Shown: positions 19,282 through 28,189 of the stretch, in pieces | Layout of the letters: the number at the start of each line of letters is the position of its first letter | Numbering within the stretch: position 1 is the first letter of the stretch | Source: a virus | Strand: one strand, 5' to 3' | Length of the DNA stretch: 31,307 nucleotides | Virus record (IMG/VR): IMGVR_UViG_3300021962_000411 | Location: 1 to 31,307 of that record | Made by a program: the position numbers and the translations under genes | The notes under the pieces: model-generated | Database searches by the model: none | Seen by the model: the letters and a program-made list of their open reading frames with translations, nothing else | What the model was told of the DNA's origin: nothing

Positions 19282-19993
19282 AAACAAAAAAACTTTTGAA
19301 GAAATGTATGAAATCATAGATCAAGTCATAAAAAAAAGAAAAGCCAAGTGGAAGTTAAAAGCAATTGTTTGGTTCGACTTTGAAGACATTGAGCAGATAA
19401 TAAAGATTCATATACATAAAAAATGGCATCTATGGGATCAAAAGCGACCCATAGAGCCTTGGGTTAATAGGATAGTCTCAAATCAGATAAAAAATATAAT
19501 CAGAAATTCTTATAGTTGTTTTGTAAAACCTTGTGTCAACTGCTCTTTTAATACTAATAAAGGAGCAACTTCTGCTGGAGATGATAATGCTTGTGGATTC
19601 ACTCCTAGTCAAAAACAATGCAACGAATGCCCATTGTACGCTAAATGGGAAAAAACAAAAAAGAATGCTTACGATTTAAAAATGACAGTAAGTTTGCAAA
19701 ATCATCAAAATTATTTTATTTCTATACCAGAAAATGAGTCTGTTAATTTTTCTAATGCCGAAAAGAAACTTCATTCTTTAATGAAGGAAAATTTAAACGA
19801 TAAACAGTTTTTTGTTTATAAAATGTTTTTTATAGACTGTCTTACTGACGATGAAGTAGCAAGATTTTTAAAATTCAAGACCAATGAGAAGGGTCGCAAG
19901 GCTGGATACAAGCAGATTAAAAATTTAAAAAAAATGCTATATCTAAAAGCGAAAAATTTGATAAAAGATAACGACGTTTTTAACAATGAATGA
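19271..19993 (+). CDS. Sigma70-family-like transcription factor with Cys-rich insert
   Basis: A 240-residue protein. Residues ~34-78 resemble sigma region 2: FDFEDIEQIIKIHIHKKW, WDQKRPIEPWVNRIVSNQIK. Residues 83-120 hold six cysteines (C83, 88, 91, 108, 117, 120) likely to bind zinc, an insertion unusual for bacterial sigmas. Residues ~175-232 (NDKQFFVYKMFFIDCLTDDE, then a basic helix) resemble region 4. It likely binds host RNA polymerase and directs late gene transcription. No T4-type TATAAATA late site was convincingly found. It overlaps its neighbours by 11 and 8 nt. Confidence 0.7.
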   Translation: MKHKNKKTFEEMYEIIDQVIKKRKAKWKLKAIVWFDFEDIEQIIKIHIHKKWHLWDQKRPIEPWVNRIVSNQIKNIIRNSYSCFVKPCVNCSFNTNKGATSAGDDNACGFTPSQKQCNECPLYAKWEKTKKNAYDLKMTVSLQNHQNYFISIPENESVNFSNAEKKLHSLMKENLNDKQFFVYKMFFIDCLTDDEVARFLKFKTNEKGRKAGYKQIKNLKKMLYLKAKNLIKDNDVFNNE

Positions 19994-21062
19994 TTTATCT
20001 GAAGAACAACAAGTATTTATCAATAAAAAAATAGAAGAAGGACTAACAGATTATATTGTTATAGCTAATCTTTTATTTAAAAGAGAAGATTTGCATGGCC
20101 GCTCAAAAGAATCAAAGCTAGTGAGAGATTATATGATCTCTTCTGGGTCCATAAGCAAGAAAGAAAAAGCCAAACCAAAAGCAGACCCAGAAGCACTTAC
20201 TGCGGCGCACATAGAATTTATAGACAGTAATATCAGAACAGGAATAACTCCAAAACAGATCACAGAATTATTATTTTCTAAAGAATTAGCAGGAGTATCT
20301 AACCTAAATGTTTTTATTACGCCTCAATACAGAGCAGTACACAAATACATTAAAGAAAAGCATCCAGATTATTTGGTTGAAAGTGAATCGGCGGTTAATG
20401 AAAAATATGTCGTGCCTAGAAGTTTATCTTCCGCCATCAAAAAAGTAAACAAGTGGGCTGGACAAGATTTATCTGAGGATAAATTAACATTACAGCATAG
20501 AAAATATTTAGAAAAGCTCCTAACTTATTTAAGTAGTCCTCGCTTCGTACAAAACTACGACTCTTATCGCAGTTCTAATGATAAAGATCTTTTTGAAGCT
20601 GAGTTTGTGCGTTCAGTTTGGGACAAGCCAGATCTTACGATTGATGAAACTAATTTATATATAAATGTTTGCATGGATTATATCAATCTAAAACAAATTG
20701 ATATGAAAAAGAATAAAGTAAATGAAATGTTCAACGACACTCAAGAACAAAAAGATTTTACAATGCGATTGACTGAAGTTTTGAAGACTATTTCAGAAGA
20801 ATATAATCAATGCGCCCAGCGTATAGATAAGTCTTTGCAGAAATTGAATGGCGAACGATCTAAACGTATAGAATCTCATCAACAAAAGAACGCTTCGATA
20901 CTTAGTTTAGTAGAATTATTTCAAGACGAAAACGAAAGAAAGATGATGATTCAGATTGCGGAAATGCAAAAGAAAGTTGTCAAAGAAGAAGCTGATAGAT
21001 TGGAAACAATGTCTGCATGGAAAGCTAGAATTTTAGGAATTACAAAAGAAGATGCTATATGA
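19986..21062 (+). CDS. Coiled-coil protein, candidate small terminase subunit
   Basis: A 358-residue, mostly helical protein. Two similar N-terminal segments (LSEEQQVFINKKIEEGLTDY..IANLLF and LTAAHIEFIDSNIRTGITPK..ITELLF) look like tandem helix-turn-helix-type repeats. The middle (~160-240) is a charged domain and the C-terminal ~110 residues are a long coiled coil. Small terminases combine DNA-binding helices with an oligomerising coiled coil and usually precede the large subunit, so this is a reasonable candidate. It is larger than most, and an intervening nuclease gene makes the assignment uncertain. Confidence 0.65.
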   Translation: MNDLSEEQQVFINKKIEEGLTDYIVIANLLFKREDLHGRSKESKLVRDYMISSGSISKKEKAKPKADPEALTAAHIEFIDSNIRTGITPKQITELLFSKELAGVSNLNVFITPQYRAVHKYIKEKHPDYLVESESAVNEKYVVPRSLSSAIKKVNKWAGQDLSEDKLTLQHRKYLEKLLTYLSSPRFVQNYDSYRSSNDKDLFEAEFVRSVWDKPDLTIDETNLYINVCMDYINLKQIDMKKNKVNEMFNDTQEQKDFTMRLTEVLKTISEEYNQCAQRIDKSLQKLNGERSKRIESHQQKNASILSLVELFQDENERKMMIQIAEMQKKVVKEEADRLETMSAWKARILGITKEDAI

Positions 21063-21979
21063 CAGAGTGCAAGATATGTAAAGAACCATTTTTTAATGAT
21101 AAGTCTTTTCACGCTCATCTGAAAAAGCATGGAATTTATCAAGCAGAATATTATTGCAAATATTATCCAAGATTATCTCTTTATTATAAAAAACCGATTC
21201 CTTTTATTAATAAAGTTAAATATTTTAATACAGAATTTCTTGATTTTGATGAATTTCTAATGTGGGAAAAGAATGAGAATCAGGAAATAGTAAAACAAAA
21301 GTATATTGAAATATTGCAAAAAAGAATGAAGGTAAAGAATTATTTTTTTGCACCGTTTCATAATGAATTAAAATCTTTAAATTTACCAACCATTGATTTA
21401 TATAAAAAACATTTTGGATCTTATAATTCTGTTTGTAAATTATTGGATAAAGAACCTATTTTTAATAAAACTTTGCCAAAAGATTTTAATACAGTTTATT
21501 TAAAAAATGAAACTATGCTTGTCGATACTCGCGAACAAGATCCTTTAGAATTTCCTAAAGTAAAGGTTGAAAAATTATTTATTGGCGACTATTTGATGAA
21601 CGCTCAAGAATATAACTATACTTTTGTAGATAGAAAAAGCGAAAATGACTTTTTAGGAACTTTAGCTTCTGGAGTTGATCGTTTTGAAAGAGAAATTCAA
21701 AGAACTTTTGAATTGGAGGGATATTTATTTATTGTAATAGAGTCTACAATAGATAGTATAATAAATAATCATAAAAAATATAAAAAGAAAACAAATTTAG
21801 AATATGTATTTCATAATATGCGCCATTTAACGCATAAATATCCTAGACATGTGCAATTTGTATTTACGGGCAGTCGAAAAAAATCAATCGAAATTATACC
21901 AAAACTTTTATATTTTGGAAAAGATTTATGGCAAGTAGATTTACAATACTTTTTAGATCATGAGTTGGGAAACAGGTAA
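21059..21979 (+). CDS. C2H2 zinc finger plus ERCC4-type nuclease
   Basis: A 306-residue protein. Residues 4-24 form a zinc finger, TECKICKEPFF...FHAHLKKH (C4, C7, H20, H24). Residues ~150-300 match the ERCC4/XPF nuclease core: MLVDTREQDPLEFP (~154), IGDYLM (~176), FVDRKSENDFLGTL (~190), with acidic and basic residues in the order D...GD...DRK...D. It should cut branched or structured DNA with a divalent metal. The gene overlaps TerL by 20 nt and the upstream gene by 4 nt (ATGA), so it may resolve replication or packaging intermediates. The finger could target DNA. Confidence 0.85.
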   Translation: MTECKICKEPFFNDKSFHAHLKKHGIYQAEYYCKYYPRLSLYYKKPIPFINKVKYFNTEFLDFDEFLMWEKNENQEIVKQKYIEILQKRMKVKNYFFAPFHNELKSLNLPTIDLYKKHFGSYNSVCKLLDKEPIFNKTLPKDFNTVYLKNETMLVDTREQDPLEFPKVKVEKLFIGDYLMNAQEYNYTFVDRKSENDFLGTLASGVDRFEREIQRTFELEGYLFIVIESTIDSIINNHKKYKKKTNLEYVFHNMRHLTHKYPRHVQFVFTGSRKKSIEIIPKLLYFGKDLWQVDLQYFLDHELGNR

Positions 21980-23825
21980 CCAAAGAATAAGAAAAAATCA
22001 GTTTATTTCTAATGAAGAGCTTTCTGAAAAGCAAGGCTTCTTGGAAGAACGTGAAGCGAAGCTTTTGTTTTATCAATTCTTGAGAAACAATATTACTTTT
22101 ACTACTGATTTAATTACAGGAGTTAAATTGTTTCCATTTCAACATATGGCTGTCAAGTCAATGTTGGAAAGTGATTACTTTTTAGGAGTTTGGTCGCGTG
22201 GCATGAGTAAAAGTTATACTACTGGTATTTTTGCTATTCTAGATGCTATATTAAATCAAGGAATAGAGATAGGTATTATGTCTCGTTCTTTTCGTCAGTC
22301 AAAAATGATATTTAAAAAGATAGAAGATATTGCCGCCAAGCCAGAAGCCTATCTTTTAAAACAATGTATTACTCATGTATCAAAAAATAATGATGAATGG
22401 TTGATGGAAATAGGTAAAAGTCGTATTCGCGCATTACCTTTGGGCGATGGTGAAAAACTTCGTGGTTTTCGTTTTCATCGTATTATTATTGACGAGTTTC
22501 TATTGATGCCTGAACGTATTTATAACGAAGTTATTGTACCATTCTTGTCCGTAGTTCAAAATCCAACTCAGCGAGAAGAATTATATAATCTAGAAACTCA
22601 ATTGATTGAGAAGGGTGAGATGAAGGAGGAAGATAGATATGTTTGGCCCAACAATAAACTAATTGCTCTATCATCAGCGTCTTTTAAATTTGAATATCTT
22701 TATAAATTATACGAGCAGTATGATAATTTAATACATAATCCAAAACCAACTGATTCTTCTAAGCGTTGTGTTATGCAATTTTCTTATGATTGTGCGCCAG
22801 TTCAGTTGTACGATCAGAATCTAATCAATCAAGCGAAAGCAACAATGAGTGAATCACAGTTCCAAAGAGAATTTGGCGCTCAATTTACAGATGATAGTTC
22901 TGGATATTTTAAAATATCTAAAATGGCATTATGTACAGTTCCAGACGGAGAAGCTCCATCTGTAGAAGTAGTGGGGAACGCAGAAGATGAGTATGTAATA
23001 GCCGTTGACCCTTCTTGGTCAGAAACAGAAGCGTCAGATGATTTTGCTATACAGGTAATAAAAGTTAATTACGAAAAACAAATGGGTACGTTAGTGCATT
23101 CGTATGCATTAGCTGGAGCCTCATTGAAAGATCACATTAAGTATTTCTTATATCTTCTCAAAAACTTTAATGTTGTTGCTATATGTATGGACTATAATGG
23201 TGGCGTTCAGTTCATGAATTCTTGTAATGAAAGTGAATTATTTAAAGATGAAAAGATTGAGTTAAAATGCGTAACAACAGAGTTTGAAAGGCCAGAAGAA
23301 TACCAATCTAATCTATATGCCGCAAAATCAGAATATAATAAAACAGATTATAAAACAGTTTTCATGAGAAAACCAACATCAGCTTGGATTCGTCAAGCGA
23401 ATGAATTGTTACAAGCTAATTTTGATCATCGTCGTATATATTTTGCAAGTAGGGCTATGGATGATCATTATAAGTCACAAATAAATAAAAGAATAGGAAT
23501 AGAAAATCTTAAATTCTCTAATGTTTCTGATTTAGATAAAGCAGATGTCGGCGCAAGAATGATTGATTTTGTTGAACATTTGTCAGATATGATACTTTTA
23601 ACAAAAACAGAATGTGCGCTTATACAAATAACTACTTCTGCACAAGGTATGCAAAATTTTGATCTTCCTGCCAATCTAAAACGTAAATCAGGACCAGATA
23701 AACCAAGAAAAGATAGTTATTCAGCATTAGTATTAGGAAATTGGATGACAAAGATTATAATTGATATGAGAACTGTTACTGTAGAAGATAATACAGAAAC
23801 ATTTACTCCTATGTTTATAGCGTAA
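21960..23825 (+). CDS. Large terminase subunit (packaging ATPase-nuclease)
   Basis: A 621-residue protein with a usual length for T4-like large terminases. FPFQHMAVKSML is the adenine-side Q-like motif. Walker A is the variant GVWSRGMSKSYTT (~78-85), GIMSRSFRQSK follows, and Walker B is RIIIDEFLLMP (~173). The nuclease half shows YVIAVDPSWSETEASDD (~347), AICMDYNGGVQ (~408) and DKADVGARMIDF (~525), giving the three acidic metal ligands of an RNase H fold. It would translocate and cut concatemeric DNA at the portal. It overlaps the nuclease gene by 20 nt. Confidence 0.93.
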   Translation: MSWETGNQRIRKNQFISNEELSEKQGFLEEREAKLLFYQFLRNNITFTTDLITGVKLFPFQHMAVKSMLESDYFLGVWSRGMSKSYTTGIFAILDAILNQGIEIGIMSRSFRQSKMIFKKIEDIAAKPEAYLLKQCITHVSKNNDEWLMEIGKSRIRALPLGDGEKLRGFRFHRIIIDEFLLMPERIYNEVIVPFLSVVQNPTQREELYNLETQLIEKGEMKEEDRYVWPNNKLIALSSASFKFEYLYKLYEQYDNLIHNPKPTDSSKRCVMQFSYDCAPVQLYDQNLINQAKATMSESQFQREFGAQFTDDSSGYFKISKMALCTVPDGEAPSVEVVGNAEDEYVIAVDPSWSETEASDDFAIQVIKVNYEKQMGTLVHSYALAGASLKDHIKYFLYLLKNFNVVAICMDYNGGVQFMNSCNESELFKDEKIELKCVTTEFERPEEYQSNLYAAKSEYNKTDYKTVFMRKPTSAWIRQANELLQANFDHRRIYFASRAMDDHYKSQINKRIGIENLKFSNVSDLDKADVGARMIDFVEHLSDMILLTKTECALIQITTSAQGMQNFDLPANLKRKSGPDKPRKDSYSALVLGNWMTKIIIDMRTVTVEDNTETFTPMFIA

Positions 23826-23829
23826 AAGT

Positions 23830-23854
23830 AACTTTCAAAGTCACTTTTAAAGTT
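23830..23854. promoter_or_regulatory. Inverted repeat between terminase and portal genes
   Basis: AACTTTCAAAGT (23830-23841) and ACTTTTAAAGTT (23843-23854) are complementary except for one position, separated by one C. It lies 4 nt past the terminase stop and 22 nt before the portal ATG. No T-run, so a regulator site or mRNA processing hairpin is as likely as termination. Confidence 0.5.
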
Positions 23855-23875
23855 ATAAGTGTAAAATAAATAAAT

Positions 23876-25930
23876 ATGAGTCGCTCTTACAATAAAAAGT
23901 CTTCTTACTGGAACAGATTTTCTAAAGGTGCAAAAGAAAATGGTATTAGTAATTTAGAAAATTTGATTAATGATAATACCGAATCAGAACCAAGCTTTGT
24001 TGGCGATTCTTTTTACGAAAGTTCCGCCAGTTATGAAAGAAACAATTTTTCTGGCTCTGGAGATGGTAATACTTCTCTCAGAAGAAACTTGGCTTATGTA
24101 GGACCAAAGATTTATAAATACGCAAACATTCGTGAAGGTTTATTGCCTTTCGAGATGTCGGTTAATGGATATAATATTCGTGACGCTATCGAATTGTGTC
24201 AAAAAGCTTATGCTAATGTAGCTATTTTTAGAAATGCGGTTGACATCATGTCCGAATTTGCTAATGCAGAAATTTATTTAGAAGGAGGAAGTCAAAAGGC
24301 TCGCGATTTCTTTGCCAAATGGATGAAATACACAAAGATGTGGAATGTTAAAGATCAGTATTTTCGCGAATATTATAGAAGCGGCAATGTTTTCTTTTAC
24401 AAAGTAAATGCTAAATTTACTATCGATGATTTTCAAAGTATATTAGAGACTTACGCTAATTATGATGGAGACTCTTATGAAACTAATGTTGAAATTCATA
24501 ATTATCCAACTCCTTACGATGTAAAGAATATAATTCCTGTTCAATATATTTTATTGAATCCTTTTTATGTAACAGTAAATAGAACAAGTTCTTGGAAGAA
24601 GGTTGTTTATCAAAAGATTCTCTCCGAATATGAGCTAGAAAGATTGCAGAACCCAAAAAATGATAGAGACGTAGAAGTATTTAATAGTCTGGATAAGGAG
24701 ACACAAAGCAAAATAAAGAATGGTCAATGGGCGCAAGACGGTTTGAAGATCCAGCTTAATCCTACAGATGTTATTTATTCTTTTTATAAGAAACAAGACT
24801 ACGAACCTTTTGCTATTCCTTTTGGATTCGCCGTTTTGGACGACATTAACTTCAAGATGGAAATGAAGAAGATAGACCAAGCTATTTGCCGCACAATTGA
24901 GAATGTTATTCTATTGATCACGATGGGTACTGAGCCTAGCAAAGGTGGCATCAATCATAAAAATATAAAAGCCATGCAAGGCTTGCTAAATAATGAATCT
25001 GTAGGTCGTGTTCTTATCGCTGATTATACTACAAAAGCAGAATTCGTTATTCCTGATCTAAATAAAGTTTTAGGTTATGAAAAATATAAAATAGTAAATG
25101 AAGACATCAAAGAAGGTCTTCAGAATATTCTTATTGGTTCAGAAAAGTTTGCAAATACGACAGTAAAAGCACAAGTATTTTTTGAAAGATTAAAAGAAGC
25201 GAGAAGCGCATTCTTAAATGATTTTCTTCGTCCCGAAATGGAACTTATATTTAGAAATTTAGGATTTAAAGGTAAGTGTCCTATTGCTAAATTTGAAGAA
25301 GTTTCAATCAAGGATGAAACTCAGTTTAATCGCGTTGTAACTCGCATGATGGAACTTGGAATTCTTCCTCCAGAAGAAGGTCTCAAAGTTATCGAAACAG
25401 GTATTTATCCAACTCAAGAAGAATTAGCTGCTGCACAAACCAAGTTTGTCGAAGAGCGCAAGAAAGGCTTTTACAATCCCATCGTTGGAGGAGTTCCAGT
25501 TATTCCTCCTGCGATGCCAGAAGTTCCAAATGTTGGGGCTAAACCTCCAATGAAAAAAACCACAACTCCAACTGAGAGAGGTCGTCCAATGGGGTCTAAA
25601 GCTTCATCAATATTCGCTAAAGAAGCCATTGCCAAAACTATGGAAAGCACAAAAGTTTTATATTCAATCATCGAAAGCGAATTAAAAACAAAATATAAAA
25701 AGAAGAAACTAAACGAAGAACAAAAGAAGATAGCTGAGAGTTTATCAGAAGCTATTATTATTGGTTGCGAAAATAATACTTGGGAAGCTGTAGCAAAAAC
25801 AGTTGTTAAAGATCCTTCTATCTTAGATAAGGTCAGCATACTACCAGGAATTCAAGAATTGGGCGCAGAACATCAATTAGAAACATATTCTGCCGCTCTT
25901 TTATATCACAGTACTAAATACTCAGTGTAA
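23876..25930 (+). CDS. Portal protein (probable)
   Basis: A 684-residue protein directly downstream of the terminase and upstream of the protease. Features typical of portals: a core segment with NVAIFRNAVDIMSEFANAEI, FREYYRSGNVFFYK, IPVQYILLNPFYVTV and the long helix KYKIVNEDIKEGLQNILIGS followed by RLKEARSAFLNDFLRPEMEL, plus a Pro-rich linker (~545-580) and a Lys-rich C-terminal helical domain. The dodecameric portal forms the DNA channel and docks the terminase. The start has the context AAATAAATAAAT-ATG. Assigned by position and pattern, not by a diagnostic motif. Confidence 0.85.
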   Translation: MSRSYNKKSSYWNRFSKGAKENGISNLENLINDNTESEPSFVGDSFYESSASYERNNFSGSGDGNTSLRRNLAYVGPKIYKYANIREGLLPFEMSVNGYNIRDAIELCQKAYANVAIFRNAVDIMSEFANAEIYLEGGSQKARDFFAKWMKYTKMWNVKDQYFREYYRSGNVFFYKVNAKFTIDDFQSILETYANYDGDSYETNVEIHNYPTPYDVKNIIPVQYILLNPFYVTVNRTSSWKKVVYQKILSEYELERLQNPKNDRDVEVFNSLDKETQSKIKNGQWAQDGLKIQLNPTDVIYSFYKKQDYEPFAIPFGFAVLDDINFKMEMKKIDQAICRTIENVILLITMGTEPSKGGINHKNIKAMQGLLNNESVGRVLIADYTTKAEFVIPDLNKVLGYEKYKIVNEDIKEGLQNILIGSEKFANTTVKAQVFFERLKEARSAFLNDFLRPEMELIFRNLGFKGKCPIAKFEEVSIKDETQFNRVVTRMMELGILPPEEGLKVIETGIYPTQEELAAAQTKFVEERKKGFYNPIVGGVPVIPPAMPEVPNVGAKPPMKKTTTPTERGRPMGSKASSIFAKEAIAKTMESTKVLYSIIESELKTKYKKKKLNEEQKKIAESLSEAIIIGCENNTWEAVAKTVVKDPSILDKVSILPGIQELGAEHQLETYSAALLYHSTKYSV

Positions 25931-25941
25931 ATTTATATATT

Positions 25942-27495
25942 ATGTTTAAATATAGAACGTCATTTGAGAATTTTGTAACTGCTAGTCTAAATTTTGATAC
26001 CAATGTTCTCGTATCTAAAGCTTCTTTAGATTCTCTAAAAAGTCTTATCCCTTCATCTGTCAACTTGGATACAAACGTTGATTTAATTGGAGCAGCTTTC
26101 AATGCTGCACTAGTTAACAAGTTTAACAAGAATGGTGATGGTATCGATACTAACACCGCTATTGCATTTAAAAACTATTTTATTCATAAGCCTACCAACA
26201 TTGAGCATAAAAAGCAAAGAGTAGTAGGACATATTGTTAATTCGGCGTTTTCTGCTATTGGCTCCAATAAGATTATTTCAGATGAAGATGTAAAAGGGAA
26301 ATTAGATCCATTCAATATTTCTTTGGCGGCTGTCGTTTATAAGACTGTTGATAGAAATTTTGCTGATGCTCTTATGGAATCGAATGATCCTGAATCAAAT
26401 CTATTCCAAAGAATCAGCGCAAGTTGGGAAATTGGATTTAATGAGTATATGGTTGCTGTTGGTAGTGCTGATTTGAGCCAAGCAGAAATAATCACAGACA
26501 AAAAACAAATAGAAGAATTTAAAAAATATTTAAGAGGTTTTGATGGTCCTGGAGTAATGAATGACGGTACTCCAGTTTATCGTTTAGTCACTGGTCGCAT
26601 TTATCCATTAGGAATAGGATTCACAACTAATCCTGCGGCAGATGTTCAAGGAGTAATTATTGATGATGGATCTTCCGAAATGATTAAAAACGATACCGAA
26701 GCTGAAGAAATAGAATCTTTTGAAGTAAATTCATTAGATTTGTTACGAATAAACAAGAAAATATTTTCACAAGAAGAAAAAACGACTGTAAATACATCTA
26801 AAATAAATACTATGGATCTAGAACAAATACTATCCGCACTAAAGACCGTTCTTGCTGAAAAGCAAGAGACCGTCAACTTTAATGAAGAGGCCGTTGCTAA
26901 TATTTCTCACAAGATCGCCGAAAGCATTAAGTCAAAGAACGACGAATTTAAGTCTCAACTTCAAGCTGCTGAAGAGGCTAAATTAAAGGCTATCGCCGAA
27001 ACCGAAAAGTTGCGCGAAGATCTAAACGCTACAATTTCCAAGCTTGGTGAACTAGAGTCCGCCGTAGCCGCCAAGAATAGTCAAGAACTTTTCAATACAA
27101 GAATGGGAATTCTAGATCAAGAATTTGATTTCGATGATCTTGATAGATCAATTTTAGCTAAAGATATTACTTCTTTAGATAGTTCAGACGAAGCGTTCGC
27201 TTCTTATAAAGAAAAGCTTTCTGTAGTTTACAGACACAAGAGCAAAGCTTTCAAGACTGAACAAGAAAAAGCTTTCCAAGATAGACTTGAAGCTGAACTA
27301 GCTAAGAGACTAAAGGATACTCAAACAGTCGCTCAAGCGACAGAAAAAACCGTACAAGTAGAAACTGCCTTGGCAAACGCTAAGGAAGAAACTGCTGTTA
27401 TTTCTAGTCAAATTGAAGTCACTGAGGCTCAACCCTCTTGGAAAGAAAAAATCGCAAAAGCTTTTTCGAAAGAAAACATAACAATTAAATACTAA
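25942..27495 (+). CDS. Prohead protease-scaffold fusion
   Basis: A 517-residue protein. Residues ~60-215 fit an HK97/S78-type prohead serine protease: HKKQRVVGHIVNSAFSAI with the candidate His, FNISLAAVVYKT, and ISASWEIGFNEYMV with the candidate Ser. Residues ~290-500 are a long charged coiled coil (QLQAAEEAKLKAIAETEKLR, SKLGELESAVAAKNS) typical of scaffold, ending in a basic tail (WKEKIAKAFSKE) that could bind capsid protein. Such fusions occur in lambda C/Nu3 and others. It would assemble the procapsid core and then degrade it. A likely internal start at 26812 is listed separately. Confidence 0.8.
   Translation: MFKYRTSFENFVTASLNFDTNVLVSKASLDSLKSLIPSSVNLDTNVDLIGAAFNAALVNKFNKNGDGIDTNTAIAFKNYFIHKPTNIEHKKQRVVGHIVNSAFSAIGSNKIISDEDVKGKLDPFNISLAAVVYKTVDRNFADALMESNDPESNLFQRISASWEIGFNEYMVAVGSADLSQAEIITDKKQIEEFKKYLRGFDGPGVMNDGTPVYRLVTGRIYPLGIGFTTNPAADVQGVIIDDGSSEMIKNDTEAEEIESFEVNSLDLLRINKKIFSQEEKTTVNTSKINTMDLEQILSALKTVLAEKQETVNFNEEAVANISHKIAESIKSKNDEFKSQLQAAEEAKLKAIAETEKLREDLNATISKLGELESAVAAKNSQELFNTRMGILDQEFDFDDLDRSILAKDITSLDSSDEAFASYKEKLSVVYRHKSKAFKTEQEKAFQDRLEAELAKRLKDTQTVAQATEKTVQVETALANAKEETAVISSQIEVTEAQPSWKEKIAKAFSKENITIKY
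26812..27495 (+). CDS. Possible internal-start scaffold protein (227 aa) in the protease frame
   Basis: ATG 26812 is in frame (residue 291) and begins MDLEQILSALKTVLAEKQET, exactly where the coiled-coil scaffold half starts. The bases before it, AAAATAAATACT-ATG, closely resemble the portal gene start (AAAATAAATAAAT-ATG). Lambda makes its scaffold Nu3 from such an internal start within C. Codon choice also looks richer in preferred C-ending codons from here on. Not proven, since an A/T-rich context before a Met is not rare here. Confidence 0.5.
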   Translation: MDLEQILSALKTVLAEKQETVNFNEEAVANISHKIAESIKSKNDEFKSQLQAAEEAKLKAIAETEKLREDLNATISKLGELESAVAAKNSQELFNTRMGILDQEFDFDDLDRSILAKDITSLDSSDEAFASYKEKLSVVYRHKSKAFKTEQEKAFQDRLEAELAKRLKDTQTVAQATEKTVQVETALANAKEETAVISSQIEVTEAQPSWKEKIAKAFSKENITIKY

Positions 27496-27501
27496 AAATA
27501 T

Positions 27502-28170
27502 ATGTCACTAAGATTATATCCATTCAGACAATATAGCGACTTTGACGTTGTCAATATGTTCGCCAATAGCACCTGCGATGATAATCCATCTACCAATGGT
27601 AATGGTTCCGCTGGTGTTTTCGTTAAGGTAAACGCTGGTAACTTGGATCTTGATCCAATTACCTACGGAACCAACGCTTATCTAGGTAAGACTGACTATC
27701 CATTCCTTGGAGCCGCTCAGTATCCTAGCGTTCCTCTTACCTTCACTGCGGCTACCAATGACGCTCCTGTTCTTGGTATTACGCTCAATCAAACACTCGC
27801 CTTTGATGAAAATGGTGAAAAGCTCCTCTATAATCCTGTAAAGAGACAAGAGCTACAAGCCGTTCTCTCTGGACAAGCTGTTCCAGTAGCCACCCGTGGT
27901 ATCTTCACTTTGAATGATACTGCTGTTGACTGGGTTGACGCTAATATGGTTGTCAATTCTCACCTTCTTATCTCTGCTAATGCTGGTAAGGTTACCGGAT
28001 TGGCCCCAACAACTTCTGGTCCTCTCACTGGTCAATATTCTATCATCGGTAAAGTATTGGCTACTGGCAGCAGATCCAGTCAAAATGGTAAGAGCGACTA
28101 TTTCGCCGGTACAACTACTGGTAAATACGTTATCGTACAAATCGATTGTGCTAACGCCTCTGTACTCTAA
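27502..28170 (+). CDS. Putative head decoration protein
   Basis: A 222-residue beta-rich protein, MSLRLYPFRQYSDFDVVNMF, with many Gly, Thr, Asn and Ala and no Cys cluster. It lies between protease-scaffold and major capsid, where phages such as lambda and many HK97-fold phages put the capsid-stabilising or decoration protein. The segment PVATRGIFTLNDTAVDW and TGQYSIIGKVLATG resemble gpD-like small-barrel proteins, but I cannot confirm homology. Codons are strongly biased like those of the capsid gene, which suggests high expression. Confidence 0.65.
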   Translation: MSLRLYPFRQYSDFDVVNMFANSTCDDNPSTNGNGSAGVFVKVNAGNLDLDPITYGTNAYLGKTDYPFLGAAQYPSVPLTFTAATNDAPVLGITLNQTLAFDENGEKLLYNPVKRQELQAVLSGQAVPVATRGIFTLNDTAVDWVDANMVVNSHLLISANAGKVTGLAPTTSGPLTGQYSIIGKVLATGSRSSQNGKSDYFAGTTTGKYVIVQIDCANASVL

Positions 28171-28189
28171 TCTTTAAATATAAAATAAC

